Source of the DNA: Paenibacillus rhizosphaerae
GTDB lineage: Bacteria > Bacillota > Bacilli > Paenibacillales > Paenibacillaceae
Reading direction: 5' to 3'
Assembly: GCF_014192015.1 (NCBI RefSeq)
Contig: NZ_JACHXJ010000004.1
Coordinates: 649,327 to 713,326 of the forward strand
Length of the DNA stretch: 64,000 nucleotides
A program made the translations under genes and the position numbers. Shown one piece after another: positions 1-8,056 of the stretch. The notes under the pieces are model-generated. The model saw only the letters and a program-made list of their open reading frames with translations, searched no databases and was not told the origin of the DNA. How positions within the stretch are numbered: the stretch's first letter is position 1; the number at the start of each line of letters is the position of its first letter.

Positions 1-336
1 CGAGGCGGCATCGCAGGCGATATGCCCGGGAAACTCATGCACGTCATCGACCACAATCGTTCTCCGCTCGGCTGCCGCTGTACCGCATACCCCTTTAGCC
101 AAAGGAATGCGGATGCAGGCCGGGAGGCCTTGAAACGGTCCGAGAACCAGCTCAGTTCCATCAAAAAGATAGAAACCCACCCAATTTATGTCAGGGAGGA
201 AGCTGTTCAGCAGGGCCGAGGCATTGGCTAGATTGGCAATGGAGCTGGGCTCATCATGGATGAGCGACTTAAGCTGTTCGAGAACGGCTGCAAATTGGTC
301 ATTCCGGTTTCCTTCGTAGGGAAGGGCTTGAAACAT
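1..336 (-). CDS. Free methionine-(R)-sulfoxide reductase (GAF domain), C-terminus cut by window edge
   Basis: The visible 112 residues form the N-terminal part of a GAF-fold enzyme that reduces free methionine-R-sulfoxide in the cytoplasm (fRMsr, E. coli YebR/MsrC, B. subtilis YtsP). Cysteines at 74, 84 and 108 have the same spacing (10 and 24) as the three redox cysteines I recall for YebR (84, 94, 118). The surrounding motifs GVCGTAA and VVDDVHEFPGHIACD are family hallmarks. The start is ATG at 336, behind GAGGTGG. A promoter lies just upstream. The gene continues beyond base 1, so the last part of the domain is not seen. Confidence 0.9.
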   Translation of the reverse strand, partial: MFQALPYEGNRNDQFAAVLEQLKSLIHDEPSSIANLANASALLNSFLPDINWVGFYLFDGTELVLGPFQGLPACIRIPLAKGVCGTAAAERRTIVVDDVHEFPGHIACDAAS

Positions 337-384
337 GACGATCCACCTCTTTTCTGTCTTTTAACCGTTGGTTAATTATAAAAG

Positions 385-413
385 ATAGTATACAGGAATT
401 CCTCCCACGTCAA
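385..413 (-). promoter_or_regulatory. Putative sigma-A promoter of the methionine sulfoxide reductase gene
   Basis: Read on the minus strand, TTGACG (413-408) and TACTAT (390-385) are 17 bases apart, about 50 bases before the start codon at 336. The spacer contains the palindrome AGGAATTCCT (394-403), which could be an operator. This is inferred from motif match only. Confidence 0.5.
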
Positions 414-582
414 GTAAAATTCCTCCCTCTCAAAGTTAAGGTCAATTCCTGCAAAGCCTGCCGTTTCCGGCGTCCGGCACGGCTTAGCGGGGATCGGTAT
501 TGTTTCCCGGCAGCGGAAGAAGGGTAAACAATGGTAATGATAGGCTCATTTTTACAGGCGTTCGCCGGAAGGAGAGGAATCT

Positions 583-891
583 ATGCGTGCAGACGTACAA
601 AATTTATTCATGAGTATCCACATGCTTTACCATGCCCATCACCATGACTTGACCATCCGTGATATGCAGCCCGTGCTCGAGGCGCACGGCTATAAGGTGG
701 GGGAACGGGAAGTGAAGCAGCAGCTGGAGCGCCTGACCGAATTGAACTTTCTAACGGCCCACGGTGATGAATACAGCTTGACCGGAACGGGAATTGGGGA
801 GTTCAAGGAAATTCAGGTCATGCTCCAGAAGCTGTGCGGGGAAGTGCTGGCACCACTTGAAGAAACGGAGAGGGCGAATGCCGGCGCTTAA
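583..891 (+). CDS. Hypothetical protein with a winged-helix-like look
   Basis: 102 residues behind a good ribosome binding site (GGAAGGAGAGG, 567-577). The sequence is mostly helical and charged. A segment (about 25-70) of the type 'IRDMQPVLEAHGYKVGEREVKQQLERLTELNFL', followed by a short basic/polar strand, resembles the helix-turn-helix-wing layout of small winged-helix proteins. I do not recognise a family. It stands alone, followed 71 bases later by another hypothetical gene on the same strand, so the two may be co-transcribed. Confidence 0.6.
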   Translation: MRADVQNLFMSIHMLYHAHHHDLTIRDMQPVLEAHGYKVGEREVKQQLERLTELNFLTAHGDEYSLTGTGIGEFKEIQVMLQKLCGEVLAPLEETERANAGA

Positions 892-962
892 CGCCCGGAC
901 TTCCAAGATCAACTTCCTGCCACCAAGAATCGTTACCGCATCGTAGAATGGAGGGAATGAAT

Positions 963-1451
963 ATGCATAAATGGCTGATTACGGTTTGGATGACAAGCCC
1001 GGTGCTGCAGCGGTTGCTGGCGGCAGAGCTGCCCGATGCTGAAGCTGAGCACAGTGCGCACGGAGCATGGTATTGGTTGTCTTATGCCCTGGCGATTCTT
1101 TTGTTCGGATTTGCCATATATGTCATGATTGGTGCGCGTCTGAAGCGCCGGCTGAGTCGTTTGAAGCATACGCTGTCGGATGAATTGGTTAAGGTCAACG
1201 GCGCCCTGGTAGCCGAGAAATCCTCGGAATTGACGGAGGAAAGAGCGGGACAATTCGCGCAGTCCCATATCCGCAGGCTGACGGATTTGAGGGACCGCCT
1301 GAGATCGGACGTGGATGCGCTCAACGAACTGGATATTTCCGTATACGACCTGAAGGGATTAAACCAGGCGATCAGTCACTACAACGCGGAGAAAATGAGC
1401 ATCCGGGAAGACATCGCGGCAGAGGAGAGCAAGCAGTACAGGATGCGATAA
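963..1451 (+). CDS. Hypothetical single-pass membrane protein with a coiled-coil cytoplasmic tail
   Basis: 162 residues. A hydrophobic segment (about residues 34-58: WYWLSYALAILLFGFAIYVM) is followed by a basic stretch and a long charged helical tail. The tail is rich in L, K, E and R with heptad-like spacing, suggesting a coiled coil facing the cytoplasm. The start at 963 fits GGAGGG at 950-955; an in-frame ATG at 948 would put that site inside the gene. No family recognised. A terminator follows directly. Confidence 0.6.
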   Translation: MHKWLITVWMTSPVLQRLLAAELPDAEAEHSAHGAWYWLSYALAILLFGFAIYVMIGARLKRRLSRLKHTLSDELVKVNGALVAEKSSELTEERAGQFAQSHIRRLTDLRDRLRSDVDALNELDISVYDLKGLNQAISHYNAEKMSIREDIAAEESKQYRMR

Positions 1452-1481
1452 GGCTGGCTTCATGTTCAGAAAATAGAAAGA

Positions 1482-1528
1482 GCCCCTTGGTCCAAGGAGA
1501 AGAGTCCGGAGTCCAAGGGGCTTTTTGG
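1482..1528. terminator. Bidirectional intrinsic terminator between convergent genes
   Basis: The inverted repeat AGCCCCTTGG / CCAAGGGGCT is followed by TTTTTGGG on the plus strand and by a T-rich stretch on the minus strand. It lies between the + gene ending at 1451 and the - gene ending at 1565. Confidence 0.75.
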
Positions 1529-1564
1529 GTTGTACGGAATGTTAGTGAATTGGCGCTGGATGTC

Positions 1565-2569
1565 TTACATATTAAATTCCGGCTGGGGAAGCCCCGTCTG
1601 CACAGGCGCTTCCACAAGCTCCTCGGCCTGCTCCGGCTGCCGGACGGGTACGGCTCCTTCCATCACGTCGCGGACAAATTCCTGCACGACTTTTTTATAC
1701 AGTTCGGGATTGACTCCCAGCGCATTGCCGTGTGAGGCTCCCTCAACGAGAAGAAGCCGTTTCATTCCCTCCTTGGCGGCAAACAGTTCCTCGCTCATCT
1801 CCGTCGGGATATAGCGGTCCCGCGTACCATGTATAAACATGATGGGAACGGGGCTGTACCGGGCGGATCGGACGGGGCTGACCTGATTCAGCGTAAAACC
1901 GGCTTTCCGGAACAGCCTGCGGTCGACGAGCGGAAGGAAAACGGCAGCGGGAATACGGTTCAACGCCTGCATTTGGTGATGCATCAGGCGCTTCAGATCG
2001 GAATAAGGGCAGTCGGCGATAACAAAGGCGGCGTCCGTGTGAGGCAGCGACAGGTATTCCAGCACGGTGCCTCCACCAAGCGACATGCCATGCAGGCCGA
2101 CGACCGAGTCGCTGCCGTACGTGGCGCGGATCCACCGGATCCAGGAATCAATGTCGTGCTTTTCGTGGAACCCGTAGGTCGTATATTTGCCTTCGCTTTT
2201 TCCGTGCCGGCGCAGGTCGATCAGAAGCGTGTTGAACCCATCATCCCGGAAAATGTCCATAAAGGGAATCGATGCCGGAAGCGAGGCAGTATATCCATGG
2301 ACCAGAATGACAAAACGGTTGGAGCCCGACGGGTGCGGTATGAGCATGCCGTTCAGCTTCAGCCCGTCATAGCTCGTAATTTGAACCTCCTCCTTGGGCA
2401 GCGACTCAAAGTAGTCCTGCTTGAACAGCCCGACCTGCTCCATGGCTTGAAAGGTCTGCTCGTACGTGAGAGCTTTCATCTGCGTCATTTGATAAAAGGC
2501 GTAACGCGTTATTACGATCGCGGCCAGGACAGCGGCAAAAACGACAATAACGGCAGTCTGCCACTCCAT
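1565..2569 (-). CDS. Membrane-anchored alpha/beta hydrolase (YqkD-like)
   Basis: 334 residues. One N-terminal membrane segment (about residues 4-22) is followed by an alpha/beta-hydrolase fold with oxyanion motif LVHGYTAS, nucleophile elbow GMSLGG, and a late acid and histidine (HGTRDRYIP, GASHGNA). This is the layout of B. subtilis YqkD and related serine hydrolases; the substrate is unknown. The start at 2569 is favoured because GGGGGAA lies just ahead of it. An in-frame ATG at 2593 is possible but has a poorer site. The gene is monocistronic, with a terminator downstream. Confidence 0.85.
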   Translation of the reverse strand: MEWQTAVIVVFAAVLAAIVITRYAFYQMTQMKALTYEQTFQAMEQVGLFKQDYFESLPKEEVQITSYDGLKLNGMLIPHPSGSNRFVILVHGYTASLPASIPFMDIFRDDGFNTLLIDLRRHGKSEGKYTTYGFHEKHDIDSWIRWIRATYGSDSVVGLHGMSLGGGTVLEYLSLPHTDAAFVIADCPYSDLKRLMHHQMQALNRIPAAVFLPLVDRRLFRKAGFTLNQVSPVRSARYSPVPIMFIHGTRDRYIPTEMSEELFAAKEGMKRLLLVEGASHGNALGVNPELYKKVVQEFVRDVMEGAVPVRQPEQAEELVEAPVQTGLPQPEFNM

Positions 2570-2740
2570 AAGATATTCCCCCCTTCTTTTCATACATTTA
2601 AGGTAAAAGTAGTATCACCGGAACGTTTCAAGTCAACTCATATTTTCATGAAAAAAGTCACTACGGGCTGTCATGTAATTGATTTTGTTACAATTTATTT
2701 AACAATTCCCGATTTGACCGGTTTTGGAAGCGGTTCTTTC

Positions 2741-2769
2741 TGGTCATCGGCGGGGGGAGATGCTAGAAT
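2741..2769 (+). promoter_or_regulatory. Putative promoter of the bdbD-bdbC operon
   Basis: TGGTCA (2741-2746) and TAGAAT (2764-2769) are separated by 17 bases, with a TGC extension before the -10 box. The predicted transcript carries a leader of about 95 bases containing the stem GAACTAAAG / CTTTAGTTC (2809-2817 with 2841-2849). The rest of the 300-base gap upstream holds only AT-rich sequence. Confidence 0.45.
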
Positions 2770-2873
2770 AACCTAGAGAAGAAGTGTTAAGTAACTTACA
2801 TTAAGGAAGAACTAAAGACCCAAATGCCAAGGCGCCTCAGCTTTAGTTCACAGGAAAGGAGACGTCAGGCTTC

Positions 2874-3596
2874 GTGAAACCGAAGAAGAAACAAGTCAAC
2901 GCCGTGGCCCAACGTAAAGCCCAGCGGGCAGCACAGGAGAAACGCATGAAGCAGATCATGTGGATTACAGGTGCATGTATCGTCGTGCTGGTCCTGCTGC
3001 TGGTGTTCATTCGGCCGCAATCCAAGGAAGCATCGTTTGATTACAGCTCGCTCCCGGTGCTGGGAAATCCGGAAGCCCCGATCAAGATCGTGGAGATGGG
3101 CGACTATAAGTGCCCTGCCTGCCAGTATTTCAGTCAGGACATTGAGCCGAGCCTGCAGAAGGATTTTATCGATTCGGGTAAAGCCGCCCTGTATTTCATG
3201 AATTACCTTATCATCAGTCCGAATGCCGACTCCAACACGGCTGCATTGGCCGCGCAATCGGTATTCCATCAGAACAAGGACGAATTCTGGAAGTATTACC
3301 ACGTACTCTTCGATAACCAGCAGGACGAAAAAACCGAGTGGGCTACGCCGGAGTTTCTGGTGAAGCTGGCCCGCGACAATAACATTAAGGTGGATTACGA
3401 TCAGCTCAGCAAGGATATCGAGGAGAAGACGTACCAGGATGAAGTGGACAGCCATATGGCTACGGGCAACAAGCTTGGCGTGAACAGCACGCCAACGCTG
3501 TACGTGAACGGCGAGAAGGTAGCGGAGAATGTCTCGCTCGATTACACCGCACTCAAGAGCTATCTGGATAAAAAGTCGGCTGATACCGACAAGTAA
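2874..3596 (+). CDS. bdbD: Thiol-disulfide oxidoreductase BdbD (DsbA family)
   Basis: 240 residues. A basic cytoplasmic N-terminus is followed by one membrane anchor (about 27-46) and an extracytoplasmic thioredoxin-fold domain with the redox motif CPAC (C80, C83) and a cis-proline loop (STPTLYVNG). By family it introduces disulfides into exported proteins and is re-oxidised by BdbC, encoded 12 bases downstream. The start is GTG at 2874, behind AAAGGAGA. The length matches BdbD of Bacillus. Such pairs serve exported proteins with cysteines, such as heme/copper oxidase assembly factors or competence proteins. Confidence 0.9.
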   Translation: MKPKKKQVNAVAQRKAQRAAQEKRMKQIMWITGACIVVLVLLLVFIRPQSKEASFDYSSLPVLGNPEAPIKIVEMGDYKCPACQYFSQDIEPSLQKDFIDSGKAALYFMNYLIISPNADSNTAALAAQSVFHQNKDEFWKYYHVLFDNQQDEKTEWATPEFLVKLARDNNIKVDYDQLSKDIEEKTYQDEVDSHMATGNKLGVNSTPTLYVNGEKVAENVSLDYTALKSYLDKKSADTDK

Positions 3597-3608
3597 GGGG
3601 AGTTTCGG

Positions 3609-4046
3609 ATGGAAGGCAACCGTTTCATTGCGTTCATCAAGCCCTACAGCCTGTATTTTGCCTGGATCGTGTCCCTTATCGCCACGGGAGGCAGCCTGTA
3701 TTTAAGCGAAGTCATGCACTATGAACCGTGCAGGCTGTGCTGGTTCCAGCGGATATTCATGTATCCGGAAGTGATTCTGCTCGGAATCGCCAGCTATAAA
3801 AATGACCGTAAAATCATTCCTTATGCGGTGACCCTCAGCGCGATCGGCGGCTGCATCTCGATCTATCATTATGCGGAGCAGAAGATTCCGGCTCTTGCCA
3901 ATGCACTGCCGTGCAAGGTAGGCATTCCTTGCAATTTTGATTATTTGAACTGGTTTGGTTTTATTACGATCCCGCTTCTCGCATTGATCGCTTTTATTTT
4001 CATCATCGCATTCCTGCTGATGGGAAGAACGGAAGCACAGCAATAA
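3609..4046 (+). CDS. bdbC: Disulfide formation protein BdbC (DsbB family)
   Basis: 145 residues with four predicted membrane helices. It carries the two cysteine pairs expected of the quinone-linked oxidase that recycles BdbD: CRLC (C41, C44) in the first outer loop and C102/C108 in the second. It is the second gene of the bdbD-bdbC operon (12-base gap, GGGGAG ribosome binding site) and is followed by a strong terminator. Confidence 0.92.
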   Translation: MEGNRFIAFIKPYSLYFAWIVSLIATGGSLYLSEVMHYEPCRLCWFQRIFMYPEVILLGIASYKNDRKIIPYAVTLSAIGGCISIYHYAEQKIPALANALPCKVGIPCNFDYLNWFGFITIPLLALIAFIFIIAFLLMGRTEAQQ

Positions 4047-4072
4047 GGATGTATCATTCGGCGATGGACAAG

Positions 4073-4124
4073 CACTCCGGCTGCAGCCCTCCTTACGGAG
4101 GGGGCTAGCGCCGGGGTGTTTTTT
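4073..4124 (+). terminator. Intrinsic terminator of bdbDC
   Basis: A long imperfect hairpin (CACTCCGGC...AGCCCTCC, TTAC, GGAGGGGGCT...GCCGGGGTG) is followed by six T. Confidence 0.8.
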
Positions 4125-4224
4125 GCGATCTATCCCAAAAAACGGGAGAGAGGGCGCTCTTGTGCTGCAGGGGGCAGGCGTTGTACATTGATAATATTGC
4201 AAAGTACACGAAGGGGGCGTTTGG

Positions 4225-4794
4225 ATGAGCTATCAATGCAGCGGGCATATTCCCGCGCTTGAAGGGCAGCGGATCCGGCTGCGTCCGCTTCAGGAAAGCG
4301 ACGCCCCGGCGCTGTATGCGCTCTGGACCGACGAGGAGGTGCGGAAGTACTCGGATCTTCCGGACCTGCCTGACGAATCGGCGGCGGCGGAGCTCATCCG
4401 GCTGCTGAACCGTCTGTCCGCCACCGAGGATGGGCTTCGCTGGGGCATTCTCCTGCCGGAGGCCGGGATCATCGGCAGCTGCGGTTATAATTGGTGGCAG
4501 CTGGAGGGGGCCTACCGGGGAGAAATCGGCTGCGAGCTTGCGAGAACCCATTGGGGAAAGGGTTACATGCGCGAGGCGATCGGCCTCATGCTCGGGTTCG
4601 GCTACCGGACCATGGGCCTCAACCGGATTGAAGCGCTGACGAATCCGCGGAATGAGCGAGCCGTCCGTCTGTTCGGGTCCCTTGGATTCACGGCCGAAGG
4701 ACGGCTGAGACAGTACCGCCATACCGCTTCAGGTTTTCACGATGCGCTGCTCCATTCGCTGCTGCGCGAAGAGTGGGAGCAGGCGAGAGTATAA
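4225..4794 (+). CDS. GNAT N-acetyltransferase, RimJ/RimL type
   Basis: 189 residues with the RimJ/RimL layout. It opens with 'GQRIRLRPLQESDAPALYALW', then has a central beta-sheet region and the acetyl-CoA-binding segment around 'ELARTHWGKGYMREAIGLM', and ends with 'NRIEALTNPRNERAVRLFGSLGF'. These enzymes transfer acetyl groups to N-terminal or small-molecule amines; the target here cannot be told. The start at 4225 follows GAAGGGGGCG. It is 39 bases upstream of the ECF transporter T gene and may share its transcript. Confidence 0.85.
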   Translation: MSYQCSGHIPALEGQRIRLRPLQESDAPALYALWTDEEVRKYSDLPDLPDESAAAELIRLLNRLSATEDGLRWGILLPEAGIIGSCGYNWWQLEGAYRGEIGCELARTHWGKGYMREAIGLMLGFGYRTMGLNRIEALTNPRNERAVRLFGSLGFTAEGRLRQYRHTASGFHDALLHSLLREEWEQARV

Positions 4795-4833
4795 CAAGGT
4801 TTAGAGTTTAGAACAAGGAGGAGCGAATAAACG

Positions 4834-5607
4834 ATGATCATATCGTATCAAGGGGGAGGCTCGCCGCTGCACCGCATCGATCCGCTCAGCAAGCTCGTGG
4901 TTCTGCTCTGCATCGCCGTGCTGACGATGCGTCTGCACACATCGGGAGGCCAGGCATTGCTGCTTCTGGCGGCTTCATTTTTGGCCCGAATGGCAGGCGG
5001 GGTCAGCTGGAGAAGGCAGTGGACGGCGATGGCGTTCCTGATCGGTTTTGCGGTTCCCTACTTTGTACTGACCCTGCTGACCGTACCCGGCAGCCAAACG
5101 ATCTGGCAGTTCGGCGTGCTGCACATCACGACGGAGGGAGCCGATGCGGCCGGTTCGGTGACGCTGCGCATGTTTACGGTGTTTCTCTCATCCTTTGTGT
5201 ACATGGTCACAACCGATCCCGGCGATCTCGTCACCGCGTTAACCCGGCGGTTGAAGGTTCCTTACCGGTTCGCCTTCGGCATTTCGATGGCGCTCACATT
5301 TTTGCCTTTGCTTCAGGAAGAAGGGAGAAGCATCTCGGCTGCCCATCAGGTCAGGGGAGCGGCCCGCCCTAAGGGAATCAAGCAGCGGTTAGGCTGGTGG
5401 AAGGTGTTTGTGTCCGCCATACTGCATAATGCTGTGCGCCGGATTCAGCAGACTGCGGGAGCGATGGAAGCCAAGGGCTTTGGCGCCTACCCCGAGCGGA
5501 CATTTTTACGGGAGCAGAAGCCGTCGCCTGCCGGGCAAATCACGGCGGTGGGGACCGTGCTGATCACCGCGGCGTTGTGGTGGTATATCCATATTGTTAA
5601 CCTGTAA
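4834..5607 (+). CDS. ECF transporter transmembrane (T) component, YkoC-like
   Basis: 257 residues. Several hydrophobic helices cover the first half. The cytoplasmic coupling-helix motifs of the EcfT/CbiQ family (two A-R-G-like signatures, here 'QVRGAARPKG' and 'EAKGFGAYPERT') are in the second half. It couples the double ATPase (6339-7973) to the substrate-binding S protein (5741-6358). The order T, S, double A matches the B. subtilis ykoCDE set, which is linked to thiamine-precursor uptake; the substrate is inferred from this similarity only. Strong ribosome binding site AAGGAGGAG. Confidence 0.85.
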   Translation: MIISYQGGGSPLHRIDPLSKLVVLLCIAVLTMRLHTSGGQALLLLAASFLARMAGGVSWRRQWTAMAFLIGFAVPYFVLTLLTVPGSQTIWQFGVLHITTEGADAAGSVTLRMFTVFLSSFVYMVTTDPGDLVTALTRRLKVPYRFAFGISMALTFLPLLQEEGRSISAAHQVRGAARPKGIKQRLGWWKVFVSAILHNAVRRIQQTAGAMEAKGFGAYPERTFLREQKPSPAGQITAVGTVLITAALWWYIHIVNL

Positions 5608-5619
5608 TTTATTTTTTGG

Positions 5620-5648
5620 TTGACGTTTCAAATCCGATCATGCACAAT
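5620..5648 (+). promoter_or_regulatory. Putative internal promoter before the ECF S gene
   Basis: TTGACG (5620-5625) and CACAAT (5643-5648) are exactly 17 bases apart. Transcription would start near 5655, at the foot of the structured leader described next. Confidence 0.5.
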
Positions 5649-5652
5649 AGCA

Positions 5653-5740
5653 GGGAGGCATGGCCATGACGCAGGAAACCTGCGATGCCTCCTCAGGGGT
5701 GAAAAATCCCACCATTTTCCTGATTAGGAGTTGACGTGAG
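5653..5740 (+). promoter_or_regulatory. Structured leader with two mutually exclusive stems, possible translational riboswitch
   Basis: Stem 1 pairs GGAGGCAT (5654-5661) with ATGCCTCC (5685-5692) and encloses a perfect small hairpin GCAGG-AAA-CCTGC (5671-5683). Stem 2 would pair CTCCTCAGG (5689-5697) with CCTG-ATT-AGGAG (5719-5730), burying the ribosome binding site AGGAG of the S gene. The two stems share bases 5689-5692, so only one can form. This is the usual architecture of a translational switch. It does not match the TPP riboswitch consensus as I know it. Confidence 0.45.
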
Positions 5741-6358
5741 ATGGAAACTTTATCACAATCAAAGAGACGTGTTGTCCCGTTTACGACGCTGGACATCGTG
5801 CTGATGGCGATGCTGGCCACAGCGAACGCGGTATTGACCTTTTATTTATCTTACATTAATAAAATGCTGAACAGCCTGGGCGGGCCCGTGGCGACCTCCA
5901 CCATCGTCGGCGTGTACATGGTGTACGGCCTGCTGGCCTATTACATTATCCGCAAGCCGGGAACCGCGGCGATTACATACGGAATCGGCGGCGCGATCCA
6001 GTGCTTCGTAGGCAATACGTACGGGATCGCGGCGAGCATCGTGGCGGCGCTGTGCTATCTGGTTGTGGCGGAGGCCGTATTTTTTCTGCTGCGCTACAAA
6101 CGCTGGAATGCCGGTGCGATGATGCTGGTCGGCGGTGCGATGGTGCCGATCTGGTTCATTTGCGCGGCGAACATGTTCGGGTATACGTCTTGGAGCTTTC
6201 AAGTGCTGGCAGTAACGATGGTGGTGCGGATCATCAGCGGCATCGTGCTGTGCGGCTTGCTCACCAAGGTGCTCGGGGATATGCTTCAGCGGAGCGGACT
6301 GCTTAAACGTTTTGCCATTGGCAGAAAGGCTTCTGCGGATGCAGGGAACTTCCATTGA
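5741..6358 (+). CDS. ECF transporter substrate-binding (S) component, YkoE-like
   Basis: 205 residues with about six membrane helices. It carries the compact S-component pattern of the YkoE family (early 'TLDIVLMAMLATANAV', later 'GGPVATSTIVGVYMVYGLL' and 'GIGGAIQCFVGNTYG'). YkoE proteins bind thiamine or its pyrimidine moiety in the membrane; this is the best guess here. It lies between the T gene and the double ATPase, with its own promoter-like element and structured leader. The ATPase gene overlaps its 3' end by 20 bases. Confidence 0.8.
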   Translation: METLSQSKRRVVPFTTLDIVLMAMLATANAVLTFYLSYINKMLNSLGGPVATSTIVGVYMVYGLLAYYIIRKPGTAAITYGIGGAIQCFVGNTYGIAASIVAALCYLVVAEAVFFLLRYKRWNAGAMMLVGGAMVPIWFICAANMFGYTSWSFQVLAVTMVVRIISGIVLCGLLTKVLGDMLQRSGLLKRFAIGRKASADAGNFH

Positions 6359-7973
6359 GCTGATGGAGCTTTCTTATTGGTACGAAGATGTGGAGCAGCC
6401 TGCACTCCACGGTGTGTCGCTCACGATTCCGGCCGGACAGTTTACGGCAGTGATCGGACCGGGCGGCAGCGGCAAGTCTACCCTGTGCCAGCTGCTTAGC
6501 GGCTATCTTCCGCGCAGCGGAGGCGGCCGCCGGGAAGGGAAGGTTCAGCTGGACGCGATTGACCCGGCTGAGGCCCCGATCGCTGAGATCGCCAAGGTCG
6601 CGGGCATCGTGTTTCAGGATCCCGACGCCCAGCTGGTGAGGGGCGTCGTCGAGGATGAGGCTGCGTTCGGGCCTGAAAATCTCCGCGTGCCGCCTGCGGA
6701 GATCGAATCCCGCGTGGAAGAAGCGCTGGCGGCGGTGAACCTGACCGCCCGCCGCCGCTCCCCGGTGCGCGAGCTGTCCGGCGGACAGCGCCAGCGCACC
6801 GCCATTGCCGCGGTGCTGTCGCTGTCTCCGCGGATGATCGTCTTCGACGACGCATCCGCCAGCCTCGACCCCGCGGCGCAGGCGCAGTTCGTGCAGCTCT
6901 GCCGCAGGCTGCACGCCGAGGGCCGGACCGTCGTCACGGTGTCCGGCCGCTTCGACGATGCCGCGCGCGCTGCGGAGCGCGTCATCGTCCTGGACGGCGG
7001 CGCAGTCCTGCTGGACGGAGCGCCGCAGGAGCTGCTGCGCACCAGCCGGGACCGGCTGGCGCAGCTCGGCGTGCTGCCCCCGTGGGAGGGGGCAGCGGAA
7101 GCCGGCGGCCCGGCGGGTGGCCGCCGCGGGGTCCCGGAAGCCGGCGCGCATGCAGCGGAGCCGGCCACCGGGACCCTGCAGAGCGCCGGCATGGTAACGG
7201 CGCCGGCGAAGAGGCCGCCAGGGAACGATTCTCCTGGCGGCGCCCCGGCTTCCGGACCGCTGCTCGAGGTCCGGAACCTCAGCTACACCTACCCCGGAGG
7301 GCAGGAGGCGCTCCGGGACGTTTCGTTCGCGATGCATCCGGGAGCATGGGGCATGCTGACCGGTGAGAACGGGTCGGGCAAAACGACGCTCACCCGGCTC
7401 CTGATGGGCCTGCTCCCGGTTCCTGCCCGTTCGGTATATTGGAAGGGCCGGGATGTATCCGGCATGCCGGTTCATCAGCTGGCCCGGGACATCGGATACG
7501 TGTTCCAGCAGCCGGAGCATCAATTCGTGGAGCATACGGTGTGGGATGAGCTCGTATACAGCCTGCGGATTCGAAGCGGCTGGCGCCGGCGGCAAACTGA
7601 ACTGACGCCTGAGCAGACCGAAGCAGCCGAGGCATTGCTTGCGGCTGCCGGGCTGAGCGGGCGTCGTCAGGACTCCCCTTATCTGCTCAGCCAGGGTGAG
7701 AAGAAGCTGCTCAGCGTCATCGGCCAGCTGATCCAGCCGAAAGCGCTCTACATTCTCGATGAGCCCACTTCGGGCATCGATTACCGCGCCGCGCAGCGGC
7801 TGCTGAAGCTATGCCGGGGCGCCGCCGCACAGGGCGCCGCCCTGCTCATGATTACCCACGACCCCCGTCTGGTGGAGGAGGATGCTTCTTTCGTGCTCCG
7901 GCTCAATCATGGAATGGTCGAAGATTACCGGCAGCTGGGTCGGAGTCATGAACTCATGCAAGCACGCTTTTAG
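6339..7973 (+). CDS. ECF transporter double ATP-binding protein, YkoD-like
   Basis: 544 residues: two ABC ATPase halves (about 1-245 and 315-540) joined by a long Gly/Ala/Pro-rich linker. Half 1 has Walker A GPGGSGKST, signature LSGGQRQR and Walker B IVFDDAS, with D in place of the catalytic E and no H-loop histidine (VTVSGRF). Half 2 has GENGSGKTT, LSQGEKKL, YILDEPTSG and an ITHD H-loop. It powers uptake with the T and S proteins upstream. The start at 6339 is favoured by AAAGG; an ATG at 6312 is also in frame. Bases 6650-7260 are much GC-richer than the neighbouring genes. Confidence 0.88.
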   Translation: MQGTSIELMELSYWYEDVEQPALHGVSLTIPAGQFTAVIGPGGSGKSTLCQLLSGYLPRSGGGRREGKVQLDAIDPAEAPIAEIAKVAGIVFQDPDAQLVRGVVEDEAAFGPENLRVPPAEIESRVEEALAAVNLTARRRSPVRELSGGQRQRTAIAAVLSLSPRMIVFDDASASLDPAAQAQFVQLCRRLHAEGRTVVTVSGRFDDAARAAERVIVLDGGAVLLDGAPQELLRTSRDRLAQLGVLPPWEGAAEAGGPAGGRRGVPEAGAHAAEPATGTLQSAGMVTAPAKRPPGNDSPGGAPASGPLLEVRNLSYTYPGGQEALRDVSFAMHPGAWGMLTGENGSGKTTLTRLLMGLLPVPARSVYWKGRDVSGMPVHQLARDIGYVFQQPEHQFVEHTVWDELVYSLRIRSGWRRRQTELTPEQTEAAEALLAAAGLSGRRQDSPYLLSQGEKKLLSVIGQLIQPKALYILDEPTSGIDYRAAQRLLKLCRGAAAQGAALLMITHDPRLVEEDASFVLRLNHGMVEDYRQLGRSHELMQARF

Positions 7974-8056
7974 GCAGGGAGCTTTTCAGTTGACGATGGT
8001 CGAATGATCGGCTTTGCCTGAAATTTCATGCCCTTAAATTTTCATAAACCTTATGC

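Noticed and set aside
5620..5740. TPP (thiamine) riboswitch before the YkoE-like gene
   Set aside because: The conserved CTGAGA and ACC-TGA-TCTGG-type blocks are absent, and the element is shorter than a TPP aptamer.
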